From NCBI RefSeq assembly GCF_014192095.1, contig NZ_JACHXN010000014.1, positions 62,001 through 126,000 of the forward strand: DNA of 64,000 nt, given 5' to 3'. The translations under genes were made by a program, and so were the position numbers. Of this stretch, positions 25,940 through 33,649 are shown in pieces (position 1 is the first letter of the stretch; each line of letters opens with the position of its first letter). Below the pieces are notes generated by a model. That model saw only the letters and a program-made list of their open reading frames with translations. It was not told where the DNA came from and ran no database searches. This DNA comes from Phyllobacterium trifolii (GTDB lineage Bacteria; Pseudomonadota; Alphaproteobacteria; Rhizobiales; Rhizobiaceae).

Positions 25940-27385
25940 TCAATCCTCGCGGAACGCCCTGTTGAAACTGTCTATGAGCGGACGGACCGCATAGAAGGCC
26001 ACAGTGCTTTCCCCGGTTTCGATCAAGGTCTGGGCCGGCATTCCGGGGACCAAACCAACATTCTTCATCTTTGGCAGCCGCTCATCCGTCACTCGGATCG
26101 TCGCCGCGTAGTAGGGTAGACCGGTCGCCTTGTCGACAAGGCGGTCGGCGGAAACATATTCGACGAGGCCTTTGAGAAGCGGGACCCGACGTTGATTATA
26201 TGGGAGGAGGTGAACCTGTGCGGACAGCCCGGAGTGCACGAGGTTGATATCTTCAGGACGGACATGTGCGGTGATGATAAGCCGTCCTTCGCGAGGGACC
26301 AGATCGACAATGGGTTCGCCAGCGCCGATGACACCGCCCGCCGTATGGATGCGCAGATCCATGATCACGCCATCTTCCGGGGCCTTGATTTGTGTCCTTG
26401 AGAGTTGATCATCGATCGCCCGAAGTCTTTCACTCAGCTGCATTATCTGGCTTTCCGCGTCGCGCAAACCCTGCGCCACCTCGTTCAATCGGTCGTTCTC
26501 AATTTTGACAAGGTATGCCTGACTTTCGCCTATCACCTGATAGGCTCGCGAAATCTGTGCAATCACTTCGCCGAGCTGACCATCTATGTCGGCTTTTTCG
26601 CGCCCAAGATTGAGAAGCCGGCTCTTTTTCTCGATGCCCTTTGCGACAAGCGGCGTAACAGCGGCAAGCTCCTGCCGGGCGATCTCCGCCCTTTGTGTCA
26701 GTCCAGCCTTTTGCGCCGTAAGGCCTGCGATCTCCTGTTGTACTTGCTCCATTTTGCTCTGGGTGATTGCGATCTCGGATCGCATAACCAGCCTGCGCGT
26801 CGCGAAAATGCGCTGCTGGCCTATCAGGATGCTATCAACTGCGGGATTCGCTGCCCTGATGGACTCGAGATCCGCGGGATAAACAACGTTACTGCTGCTT
26901 GTTCGCTCGGCAGTCAGGCGCGCATGATTTGCCTCGGCATCCCAGAGCTGCCCCTGCAAGGCGTCACGCTCGGAACGAGATTTTGTATCTTCAAGCTGAA
27001 TCAGGGTCTGTCCGGCTTTGACTGCATCGCCATTCTTGACGAGAATTTGCCGGACAATACCACCTTCAAAATGCTGGATCGTTTTACGGCTCGATTCGGG
27101 TTCAACCACACCCGAGGCGATAGCAGCGCTCTTCAAAGGCGCAAAGACAGACCAGGTGCCGAAACCAACGATGAAGGTGCAAATCAAAAGGTTGCCAACC
27201 AAGGCGACCTTGCGGAGCCTTGGCATGGGGGACACTGGTGCCAAGGCTGTCGAGGTGTTTGGTGTCGGGGCATAGGTCAAAAATCGTTTTCTGATTCCTG
27301 ACGTTTCGACGGCGTGCCGAATTGTGGTCAAAGCGCCTGTAAATTTCTCCGGAATGCCGAATTGAACGAGGGCCATGGCGAGCAT
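25940..27385 (-). CDS. type I secretion membrane-fusion protein (HlyD/PrsE family)
   Basis: A 481-residue adaptor. A cytoplasmic N terminus of about 55 residues precedes one transmembrane helix (KVALVGNLLICTFIVGFGTWSVFAPLKSAA). The lipoyl/barrel-sandwich part (GGIVRQILVKNGDAVKAGQTLIQLE) and a long periplasmic coiled coil follow. The C-terminal HlyD motif is seen in QIKAPEDGVIMDLRIHTAGGVI and PGMPAQTLIETGE. It is 2 bases downstream of the ATPase gene. With the ATPase and a TolC-like outer-membrane protein not in this window, it would export proteins directly out of the cell. Confidence 0.92.
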   Translation of the reverse strand: MLAMALVQFGIPEKFTGALTTIRHAVETSGIRKRFLTYAPTPNTSTALAPVSPMPRLRKVALVGNLLICTFIVGFGTWSVFAPLKSAAIASGVVEPESSRKTIQHFEGGIVRQILVKNGDAVKAGQTLIQLEDTKSRSERDALQGQLWDAEANHARLTAERTSSSNVVYPADLESIRAANPAVDSILIGQQRIFATRRLVMRSEIAITQSKMEQVQQEIAGLTAQKAGLTQRAEIARQELAAVTPLVAKGIEKKSRLLNLGREKADIDGQLGEVIAQISRAYQVIGESQAYLVKIENDRLNEVAQGLRDAESQIMQLSERLRAIDDQLSRTQIKAPEDGVIMDLRIHTAGGVIGAGEPIVDLVPREGRLIITAHVRPEDINLVHSGLSAQVHLLPYNQRRVPLLKGLVEYVSADRLVDKATGLPYYAATIRVTDERLPKMKNVGLVPGMPAQTLIETGESTVAFYAVRPLIDSFNRAFRED

Positions 27386-27387
27386 CC

Positions 27388-29103
27388 TTATGTCCCTGTC
27401 TGTGACGGCGGTTGAAGATAGGTGTCGTAAATTTCGTCGCTATCTCCAAAGGCATCGACGGTCCCGTTGCGCATGATTGCAATCTTGTTGGTGACCGGCA
27501 GAATCCCCATCCGGTGGGTGATGACTACCACCGTCATTCCCCTTGCTTTCATACGTTCGATCGCATTGAACAATACCCGCTCGCCGTCATAGTCGAGGCT
27601 CGAATTTGGATCGTCGAGCACAACCAGCGATGGGTAGCCGTAAACCGCTCTGGCGAGACCGAGCTGCTGGCGCTGAGCCCGCAGCAGCAAGTTGCCGCCT
27701 TCGCCGACGTCGGTCTCGTAGCCTTGCGGCAGCCGCATGATCGCATCGTGCAGACCAACGAGTTTCGCCGCTTCGATTGCCTTGCCGGGACCTGAGCCAT
27801 CAAGCCGACCGATCACATCCTTGATGGCGCCGCCGAAGAGCTCGATGTCCTGCGGCAGATATCCGATGTGGTGCGTTCCTCCGCAAAGACGCAAGGCCGA
27901 TATGTCGACGCCGCCAAGGAGCGCGCATCCGCTCGTGGGTTGAAGGACGCCCGCGATAATGCGGCCAAGTGTCGACTTGCCCGATCCAGAAGCGCCAATC
28001 AGCGCCACGCAGTCCCCGGGGGCGAGCCGAAGCTTGACTCCGCCCAATAGTGGCCGGCCGGAAAAGGGCAATGCATAACCGACATTGTCAAGGATAAGCC
28101 CGCTAGGCTCGGGGACCGGCACCATGCGAGCATCGGTGTCCGAAGCAACAGCGATGAGCATTCTGTTGAGACGATTGAAGGCGTTGCGGGCATAGGCAAA
28201 GGAACGCCAGGCACCGATTGCGCCTTCGACTGGAGCGAGGCCGCGGCCGAGCAAAAGGCTGGCGACGAAAATGATGCCGGGGCTGCTGTTTTCGGCCAGG
28301 ACCAGCCATGTCGCAGCGCCCATCACGAGTATTTGGGTCAAGGTGCGAATGGACTTCGAGAAACCAAGAATTATCTCGGTCCGGTGCATGGCACTATCTT
28401 GCGCTTTTCTTGCAACTTCCGCATCGCGATAGACGATCTGCGCTGCACCATCCTGCATACCCATCGCCCGGATGACCTGGATATATTTGAGCGCTGTTGC
28501 AAACCGGGTGTAACTCCTTGCCAGCGCAACATTCGCATGGGTGAGTGGTTCGCGCGTGGCAAGTTCGGTAAGCAGCGCGAGCAACAGCAGTGCGATCGCG
28601 CTCAAGACGCCGATTGCTCCGAGCAAGGGGTGGACGAGGAAAAGCAGCAGCAGAAAAACTGGCGCCCAAGGCACGTCGAAAAGCAGTGCGCTTGCGGGCG
28701 AATCGAGAAATTGGCGCAGAGAGGCGAGGTCCCGGTAGCAATCGGTAGCCACACCCGTATCGGCTCTTGCCGCGTATTCGAATGATGCAGTAAGGACGCA
28801 AGGCCGCAAGCGATGGTCGAACCAGCTTCCAATGCGAGAAAGAGCTGCGCGCCGCACAATATCAAGTACGGATCCAACTATGACGGCCACCGCTATGATG
28901 AGCGTCAACATCAGCAGCGTATCGGTGCTGCGGCTCGACAAGACGCGATCATATATCTGCAGAAGATAGATGGACGGTGCGAGCAGAAAGAGGTTGTAAC
29001 CGCAGCTATAGATGAAAACCAGGCCGAATGCTCCGGCACAGGCGCGAAGGGCTACGACCAGATGCGTCGGTTGACGCTGCGATTGTACGAGACTCGTTGT
29101 CAT
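27388..29103 (-). CDS. type I secretion ABC transporter, permease-ATPase (PrtD/PrsD family)
   Basis: A 571-residue half-transporter. A six-helix ABC membrane domain occupies residues about 20-310 and the nucleotide-binding domain follows. Walker A is normal (GASGSGKSTLG), as is the H-loop (VITHR). The ABC signature, usually LSGGQ, reads LLRAQ (before RQQLGLARAV), and the catalytic Glu after Walker B is Asp (LVVLDDPNSSLD). I checked the signature codons on the DNA. Both changes could lower ATPase activity. It is operonic with the HlyD-type adaptor and lies downstream of two Gly-rich exoprotein genes, its likely substrates. Confidence 0.9.
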   Translation of the reverse strand: MTTSLVQSQRQPTHLVVALRACAGAFGLVFIYSCGYNLFLLAPSIYLLQIYDRVLSSRSTDTLLMLTLIIAVAVIVGSVLDIVRRAALSRIGSWFDHRLRPCVLTASFEYAARADTGVATDCYRDLASLRQFLDSPASALLFDVPWAPVFLLLLFLVHPLLGAIGVLSAIALLLLALLTELATREPLTHANVALARSYTRFATALKYIQVIRAMGMQDGAAQIVYRDAEVARKAQDSAMHRTEIILGFSKSIRTLTQILVMGAATWLVLAENSSPGIIFVASLLLGRGLAPVEGAIGAWRSFAYARNAFNRLNRMLIAVASDTDARMVPVPEPSGLILDNVGYALPFSGRPLLGGVKLRLAPGDCVALIGASGSGKSTLGRIIAGVLQPTSGCALLGGVDISALRLCGGTHHIGYLPQDIELFGGAIKDVIGRLDGSGPGKAIEAAKLVGLHDAIMRLPQGYETDVGEGGNLLLRAQRQQLGLARAVYGYPSLVVLDDPNSSLDYDGERVLFNAIERMKARGMTVVVITHRMGILPVTNKIAIMRNGTVDAFGDSDEIYDTYLQPPSQTGT

Positions 29104-29154
29104 GGTCAGGTGCTCACTGAAAGGACAGCCATCTGGTCTCGCTGTCCGGATTTA

Positions 29155-29182
29155 AGGATCGCCGGTCACAACCGGCGATCCT
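29155..29182 (-). terminator. 12-bp perfect hairpin between exoprotein and exporter genes
   Basis: AGGATCGCCGGT and ACCGGCGATCCT are separated by four bases and followed on the minus strand by TTAAAT. It lies 12 bases after the stop of the 189-residue Gly-rich protein. It could lower read-through from abundant exoprotein transcript into the exporter genes, or stabilise the exoprotein mRNA. Confidence 0.6.
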
Positions 29183-29194
29183 GGCGAATTGATT

Positions 29195-29764
29195 TTATGA
29201 GCCGAGATCGTGCTGATCGATCGTTCCGAGAACGTTGACGAAATGGTCGAGAGTATTATTGACGGTCGTGGGATCGATATGAACCGCTGTCGACTCGATG
29301 TTGCCACCTAGTGCCAGGTTGCCATTGCCGCCATTGCCGCCGACGCCGGCGAGGATAACGGCATCCTGATGGGCCATGAGCTCATTCACCTGGGTAGCCG
29401 TCGTGGCTGCAGCAACCGTTGCCGTATTGCCGCCGCTGGAGTTAGACTGGCTGCCATTGGACGATGCATCACCGCCGTCACCGCCGTCACCATTGTTGGT
29501 GATGGCAGCAATGAGACCGTGATGTGCCGAGGCATCGCCGCCATTGCCGGCGTCTTTGGCTTCCCAACTGGCTTTTTGCCAGACGTCGTCGCCATTGTAC
29601 AATTTGGTATGAGCCCCCTCTACGGTTTGTGAGGCGCTGAAATATGCGCTAGGGCTGAAGCTGATATCTCCCTTGTTGTAGCCGTCACCGCCGTTACCGG
29701 CATTGGCATCGCCAGCATCGGAATGGTTTAACTGGATCGTGTCAGACAATTGTGGAATAGGCAT
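29195..29764 (-). CDS. Gly/Asn-rich putative type I exoprotein, 189 aa
   Basis: ATG 29764 has AAGGAG seven bases upstream. No signal peptide is present. The protein is rich in Gly, Asn, Asp and Ser with repeated GNGGD/GDGGDGGD tracts and ends in a mostly polar tail (LDHFVNVLGTIDQHDLGS). The segment AHQDAVILAGVGGNGGNGN matches the repeat unit of the larger neighbour at 30053-31135. Lack of a Sec signal and adjacency to the type I exporter suggest export by that system. The RTX nonapeptide is absent. No function known. Confidence 0.7.
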   Translation of the reverse strand: MPIPQLSDTIQLNHSDAGDANAGNGGDGYNKGDISFSPSAYFSASQTVEGAHTKLYNGDDVWQKASWEAKDAGNGGDASAHHGLIAAITNNGDGGDGGDASSNGSQSNSSGGNTATVAAATTATQVNELMAHQDAVILAGVGGNGGNGNLALGGNIESTAVHIDPTTVNNTLDHFVNVLGTIDQHDLGS

Positions 29765-29900
29765 AATCTTACTCCTTACTTAAGTTTTCCGTGTTTCTCC
29801 CACGGCCAGATACCCGCGACGTCATCGTCAGGCAGATTAACCGCCCTGAAAGAGTGCTCGCGATTTTGCTCGTGAACTAGCTGGATATTCGGGGCCGTTC

Positions 29901-29939
29901 GTTTGGGTGGGGTATGTATCCGGCAGATGGGTGTAATCA
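29901..29939 (-). promoter_or_regulatory. upstream motif shared by the two Gly-rich protein genes, copy 1
   Basis: Written on the + strand: TTTGGGTGGG, a 13-base insert, then AGATGGGTGTAATCA. It lies about 140 bases before the ATG of the 189-residue gene. The same blocks, without the insert, occur upstream of the larger Gly-rich gene. A common activator site or promoter is likely. The rest of 29765-30052 shows no gene. Confidence 0.5.
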
Positions 29940-30052
29940 ATTGAGACAGCCCGAAATGTTACATCGGCGCGGCGCGCCGATTGGCGGTGCATCGAAATCT
30001 TCCACGACAAGCGTGGTTTCGAAGGCCGCGAGAAGTCCGGGACGAGTTTGCG

Positions 30053-31135
30053 CTAGGTGTGCAGGAACGAAAGAATATCATCCACAAGGGCGGAGTGATT
30101 ATCAGCAAGGCTGCCATCGCCACCGTGGCCTCCAACGCCCCCCATTTGCAATGAGTGCTGATCGAAAAGCACATTATCGATCTGCTGGGCATCCGCTGTG
30201 CCGCCCGCGGGCACAGCAATGTTGATCGGATGATAAACACCGACATTGAGGTCGACGAAATTGCCGTTCGAGAAACCTGAGCCACCACTGCCACCGCTGT
30301 GGTTGCCGGTGAAAATCGTATCCGAACTCAAATTGAATCCGCCGCCATCGCCGCCGATACCCGCTATCTGGATACCACCCTGATCGAAAATCGCGTTGTT
30401 GGTCTGGTGTGCCTCGGCGGAGCCGCCTGCCGCACCGACGGCGATATTGATCGGCGAAAAGATGGCAACATTCACGTCGACCATACTGCCCATGAAATAG
30501 CCGTTGCCGCCATGGCCGGCGAACATGTCACCGGTGTAGGTATGTGTTCCGACGCCTCCGGGCGTACTGTCGAATGTCCCGTTGTGGTCTCCGCCGGAAC
30601 CGCCGACACCGCCAATTTGTGTGGCGCCTTGCTGCATGACGGAATTGTTGGACTGATTGGCAAGTGCGGATGAACCGCTGCCCCATGAGATAGCAGTATT
30701 GACAGGCGCAAATACACCGACATCGGAACTCACCATGCCGCCGAAGAAGAGCCCGTTGCCACCGCTTCCGGAATTGTAACTGCCGTCTCCGCCGCCGACA
30801 ACGGCATTGCCGTTTCCACCGTCTCCGCCCATGCCAGCCATTGCTGTGGAATGCTGATTGATCAGGGCGTTATTACCCTGATGCGCTTCTACCGCGGTGT
30901 TGGGACCAGCAATGGCGGCATTGGAGGGTTGGAAGATCGCCATAGGCATGCTGCTGATAAGACCAATGGCAATGCCATCGCCACCACTGCCTGCGGAATA
31001 TGCGGGACTCGGGACGACCTCGAGGGGCAACCATGTTGGCACCAAAGCCAGGTGACCGGATGCGGAACCAGAGATCGCACTTTGGCTCACGTTCGGGTTA
31101 GGTGCTTCTTCCGACATAGGGCGAGTTTCCGGCAT
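30053..31135 (-). CDS. repetitive Gly-rich putative exoprotein, 360 aa
   Basis: ATG 31135 has GGAG seven bases upstream; the open frame extends to 31234 but without such a site. Four repeats of about 75 residues start near residues 49, 124, 208 and 281. Each has GSGGxG, a hydrophobic F-P-x-N-x-A-I strand, an Ala-rich turn, QxNNA, and ends in QxxGxGGxGGxxN. This regular pattern suggests a beta-solenoid or adhesive rod. There is no Sec signal and no RTX motif. The C terminus ends in VDDILSFLHT. The gene is upstream of the type I exporter on the same strand. A matrix or adhesin role is inferred. Confidence 0.7.
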   Translation of the reverse strand: MPETRPMSEEAPNPNVSQSAISGSASGHLALVPTWLPLEVVPSPAYSAGSGGDGIAIGLISSMPMAIFQPSNAAIAGPNTAVEAHQGNNALINQHSTAMAGMGGDGGNGNAVVGGGDGSYNSGSGGNGLFFGGMVSSDVGVFAPVNTAISWGSGSSALANQSNNSVMQQGATQIGGVGGSGGDHNGTFDSTPGGVGTHTYTGDMFAGHGGNGYFMGSMVDVNVAIFSPINIAVGAAGGSAEAHQTNNAIFDQGGIQIAGIGGDGGGFNLSSDTIFTGNHSGGSGGSGFSNGNFVDLNVGVYHPINIAVPAGGTADAQQIDNVLFDQHSLQMGGVGGHGGDGSLADNHSALVDDILSFLHT

Positions 31136-31232
31136 TGCGTCTCTCCATTCAGTCCGCAAAACTTGCGTCCATTCTTCGACGTATTGTGAAGTCAGATGAA
31201 GAAAAAGAAGAGCCTGTAATTCGGCTATATCC

Positions 31233-31259
31233 ATTTGGGTGGGAGATGGGTGGTAATCA
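31233..31259 (-). promoter_or_regulatory. upstream motif shared by the two Gly-rich protein genes, copy 2
   Basis: + strand TTTGGGTGGG directly followed by AGATGGGTGGTAATCA, about 100 bases before the chosen ATG of the 360-residue protein. See the partner at 29901. Confidence 0.5.
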
Positions 31260-31495
31260 GACTAAACCCTTCTATGTATTCATAGTTGTTCAAGATTGCT
31301 ATATCATACAGGGTAAGTGAACAATCAATCGACTTACCTTCTGGGAGAGCTGTGATTGTGCAAGCGGGCAAGCAATACAATGATATTTGCCCCGATGGTC
31401 GCATTTATAACTCTACATTTTCGATACTATAACAACATTTATAAGCTGTCTCCGCATTTGCAAGTGTGAATGACTGTCAGAGCTCCGAACAAAAC
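31260..31495. other. divergent intergenic region
   Basis: AT-rich region between the Gly-rich gene (minus) and the metalloprotease gene (plus). CTATGTATTCATAG, a short palindrome, begins at 31272. No gene is seen; promoters for both directions should lie here. Confidence 0.4.
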
Positions 31496-31515
31496 ACTGC
31501 GCCAGCTAGCGCAGT
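31496..31515 (+). promoter_or_regulatory. leader hairpin upstream of the metalloprotease gene
   Basis: ACTGCGC-CAGCTA-GCGCAGT, a perfect 7-bp stem ending 21 bases before ATG 31537. It may act in the mRNA leader or as a protein-binding palindrome. Confidence 0.4.
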
Positions 31516-31536
31516 CTTGGTCATTGGGGATGTGTT

Positions 31537-32964
31537 ATGGCTGCTCAGCAAATTCTGATTTGGGAGGACGATCCTGCTTCTCCCGGTGTATTGATTATGG
31601 CTGCCAAACCGAACATTGGGCAGATCCCTTTCAAATATACGTTTCCGCCACCGGCTCTTGCCACCAGCCAACATTCAAACACGCCGCAATTCAGGTATTG
31701 GAACGCTGCCGCAGCTTTGCGGCGAGGCGCGGATTTTTGGGGTCCGAACGTCGTGAGGGGGCAATGGTTTCGCGGTCCTGCCCTTACCGTGAGACTGGAG
31801 GTAGGTCCGGGATGGAACGCCGGCTACGACCGGCAAGCGTTGAATTTCTATTACGGGGTATCATCCGCAGCAACCATATACGCTGTCGCCAGCCCGGATA
31901 TGCTTTGCCATGAACTGGGTCATGCCATGCTTGATGCGATCGAGGAACTTCTTTGGAACACGCTTGCCCTGGAAATCGAAGCGTTTCATGAATCGTTCGG
32001 TGATATGAGTGCAATATTGTGTTCACTCCAAATTCCGTCGATGCGAGATTCCGTTCTGGCGTCTCTGGCAGTGACGGGCGGGAGTCTTTACGTCAGCTCA
32101 AGGTTGTCGCGAATTGCTCAGCAATTCGGTACAGCCCTTTACCTAATCTCTCCCAACGACGCCGAGCCGGATTGCCTGCGCAATGCGGTGAACCCTTTCT
32201 GCTACTGTGACCCCACCCCCCTGCCACTGAGTGCTCACACAACACAGCTTTCTTCGGATCGTCATTCGTTCTCGCGGATTTTCACCGGTGCCTTGTTCGA
32301 AGCAATGGCAGGTATGCTGGCCCTTTATCCTGCACCAACGTCTGCTCAATTGCTCAAGGTCACGGAGGACATGCGAGACATAATGGTCGATGCCGTCAAA
32401 TCTGCCCGGATTGTGCCGAGCTATTATGCGGAAGTGGCCGCCGAGATGGTGCAGAAAAGTGCCCTGAAAAATCCTGCATATCTGGCAATTTTTCGTGATG
32501 CTTTTGTCCGGCGCTGCATCCTCTCACTTGAATCGGCGTCCCGCATCATGTCGGTGCTGAATGGTGCAGTTGACACGAATTCCGAAAGGGTAGGTGACGA
32601 AGCCTTGCCGAAACTCGCTCGGCTGGAATCATCCCGTTATGGCCTGAAGGAGCCTTTGTTCGTTCAAATGCCAGCAGACGCGGCAAAGTCTATTGCCCGA
32701 AGCGCAACCCCGGACGGACGATCAATGGAGCCGACCAGCCCCGAAGCCGCTGCCACAGCGTTTGTCGATCAATTGTTTATGAAGGGCCTCGTCAACTACG
32801 GTGATGTTAGCGACAACTACAACAAGGGTGACAACGGTGACAAGGAAAGCAAGGATCCTGGTCTGGCGCATACCACGCACCGTCTTCAGCGTGAAGGTAA
32901 AGAACTTCACTTGATCAGAATCAGATTCAACTGCGGACCAAGGCACGTCTGCTCAAAGTCATGA
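31537..32964 (+). CDS. zinc metalloprotease-like protein (HExxH, M4-like)
   Basis: A 475-residue protein. H125-E-L-G-H129 is followed about 20 residues later by EAFHESFGDMSAI (E148, H151, E152, D156). This is the gluzincin arrangement in which a Glu downstream is the third zinc ligand, as in thermolysin-type enzymes. No Sec signal is found, so a cytoplasmic place or type I export is possible. The last 70 residues include DNYNKGDNGDKE, similar to GDGYNKGD in the small Gly-rich protein of this cluster. Peptidase activity is a good guess; the substrate is unknown. Confidence 0.7.
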   Translation: MAAQQILIWEDDPASPGVLIMAAKPNIGQIPFKYTFPPPALATSQHSNTPQFRYWNAAAALRRGADFWGPNVVRGQWFRGPALTVRLEVGPGWNAGYDRQALNFYYGVSSAATIYAVASPDMLCHELGHAMLDAIEELLWNTLALEIEAFHESFGDMSAILCSLQIPSMRDSVLASLAVTGGSLYVSSRLSRIAQQFGTALYLISPNDAEPDCLRNAVNPFCYCDPTPLPLSAHTTQLSSDRHSFSRIFTGALFEAMAGMLALYPAPTSAQLLKVTEDMRDIMVDAVKSARIVPSYYAEVAAEMVQKSALKNPAYLAIFRDAFVRRCILSLESASRIMSVLNGAVDTNSERVGDEALPKLARLESSRYGLKEPLFVQMPADAAKSIARSATPDGRSMEPTSPEAAATAFVDQLFMKGLVNYGDVSDNYNKGDNGDKESKDPGLAHTTHRLQREGKELHLIRIRFNCGPRHVCSKS

Positions 32965-32980
32965 TCGACAGGAGGTTGGG

Positions 32981-33631
32981 ATGTCAGACACATACAGGAC
33001 GCTTTTTACCCACCGCGCTAGAATGGTAGCTTCGGTGATCGGTTTCAGCTTCTGCCTCGCCTTTGCCGGAGCGGCCATAGCACAAACAAAGGCGGCTGGA
33101 AGTGCGCCTTCAACGGGAGGGCCTGCCCCTGGACCAGCCTGTGATAACCATCCGCAGTCAGACTGGCTGATAAATCCCAGCGACCCCGGACCCGTGGATG
33201 CCAGGGCAATTTTTAAATTGATTCATCGCTATAACTGGGCTCTGGACGATCACGACTTCGGTCAACTGGACGGGCTTTTTACTGACGATGTATTCTATGA
33301 ATTGTGCAATGCGGCTGGAGAACAAATTCTCAAGAGGACCGACAAGGACACGCTGGAGATATATCTCAACGGCGTTTTCAACGAACTTACGGCGCAGGAT
33401 ACGCAGACACGGCATATCGAAAGCAACATACTGCTCAATTCCGTGGACACAAACACCATCCAGGGGAAAACGAGTTTGGCGGTGACGCTTCAGCACCCGG
33501 ATATCGAAACGCCGGTGCTCGACTACACCGCTGCATTCAGAACCGTGTTCAAGCGGGAAGGCGGTGTCTGGAAATTTTCGAGGATCACGCTCATCACCGA
33601 CGGGCGCAAAATCCAATTCCGGGCGCGTTGA
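32981..33631 (+). CDS. exported NTF2/SnoaL-like protein
   Basis: A 216-residue protein with a signal peptide (RMVASVIGFSFCLAFAGAAIAQ, cleavage after about residue 36) and a Pro/Gly-rich linker. The SnoaL-like/NTF2 fold follows: AIFKLIHRYNWALDDHDFGQLDGLFTDDVFYEL at its start and WKFSRITLITDGRKI at its end. This fold forms a cone-shaped pocket used by isomerases, dehydratases and binding proteins. It is 16 bases after the metalloprotease gene and 18 before the cytochrome-like gene, so likely in one operon. Confidence 0.75.
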   Translation: MSDTYRTLFTHRARMVASVIGFSFCLAFAGAAIAQTKAAGSAPSTGGPAPGPACDNHPQSDWLINPSDPGPVDARAIFKLIHRYNWALDDHDFGQLDGLFTDDVFYELCNAAGEQILKRTDKDTLEIYLNGVFNELTAQDTQTRHIESNILLNSVDTNTIQGKTSLAVTLQHPDIETPVLDYTAAFRTVFKREGGVWKFSRITLITDGRKIQFRAR

Positions 33632-33649
33632 ATCTCATCGGAAGCGCTA

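Noticed and set aside
26405-27301. Plus-strand open frame of 298 codons
   Set aside because: Opposite to the well-supported HlyD-type adaptor gene, with Cys/His-rich composition unlike a protein family.
29195-31135. RTX toxin or adhesin with calcium-binding nonapeptides
   Set aside because: The Gly-rich tracts do not follow the GGxGxDxUx nonapeptide spacing.
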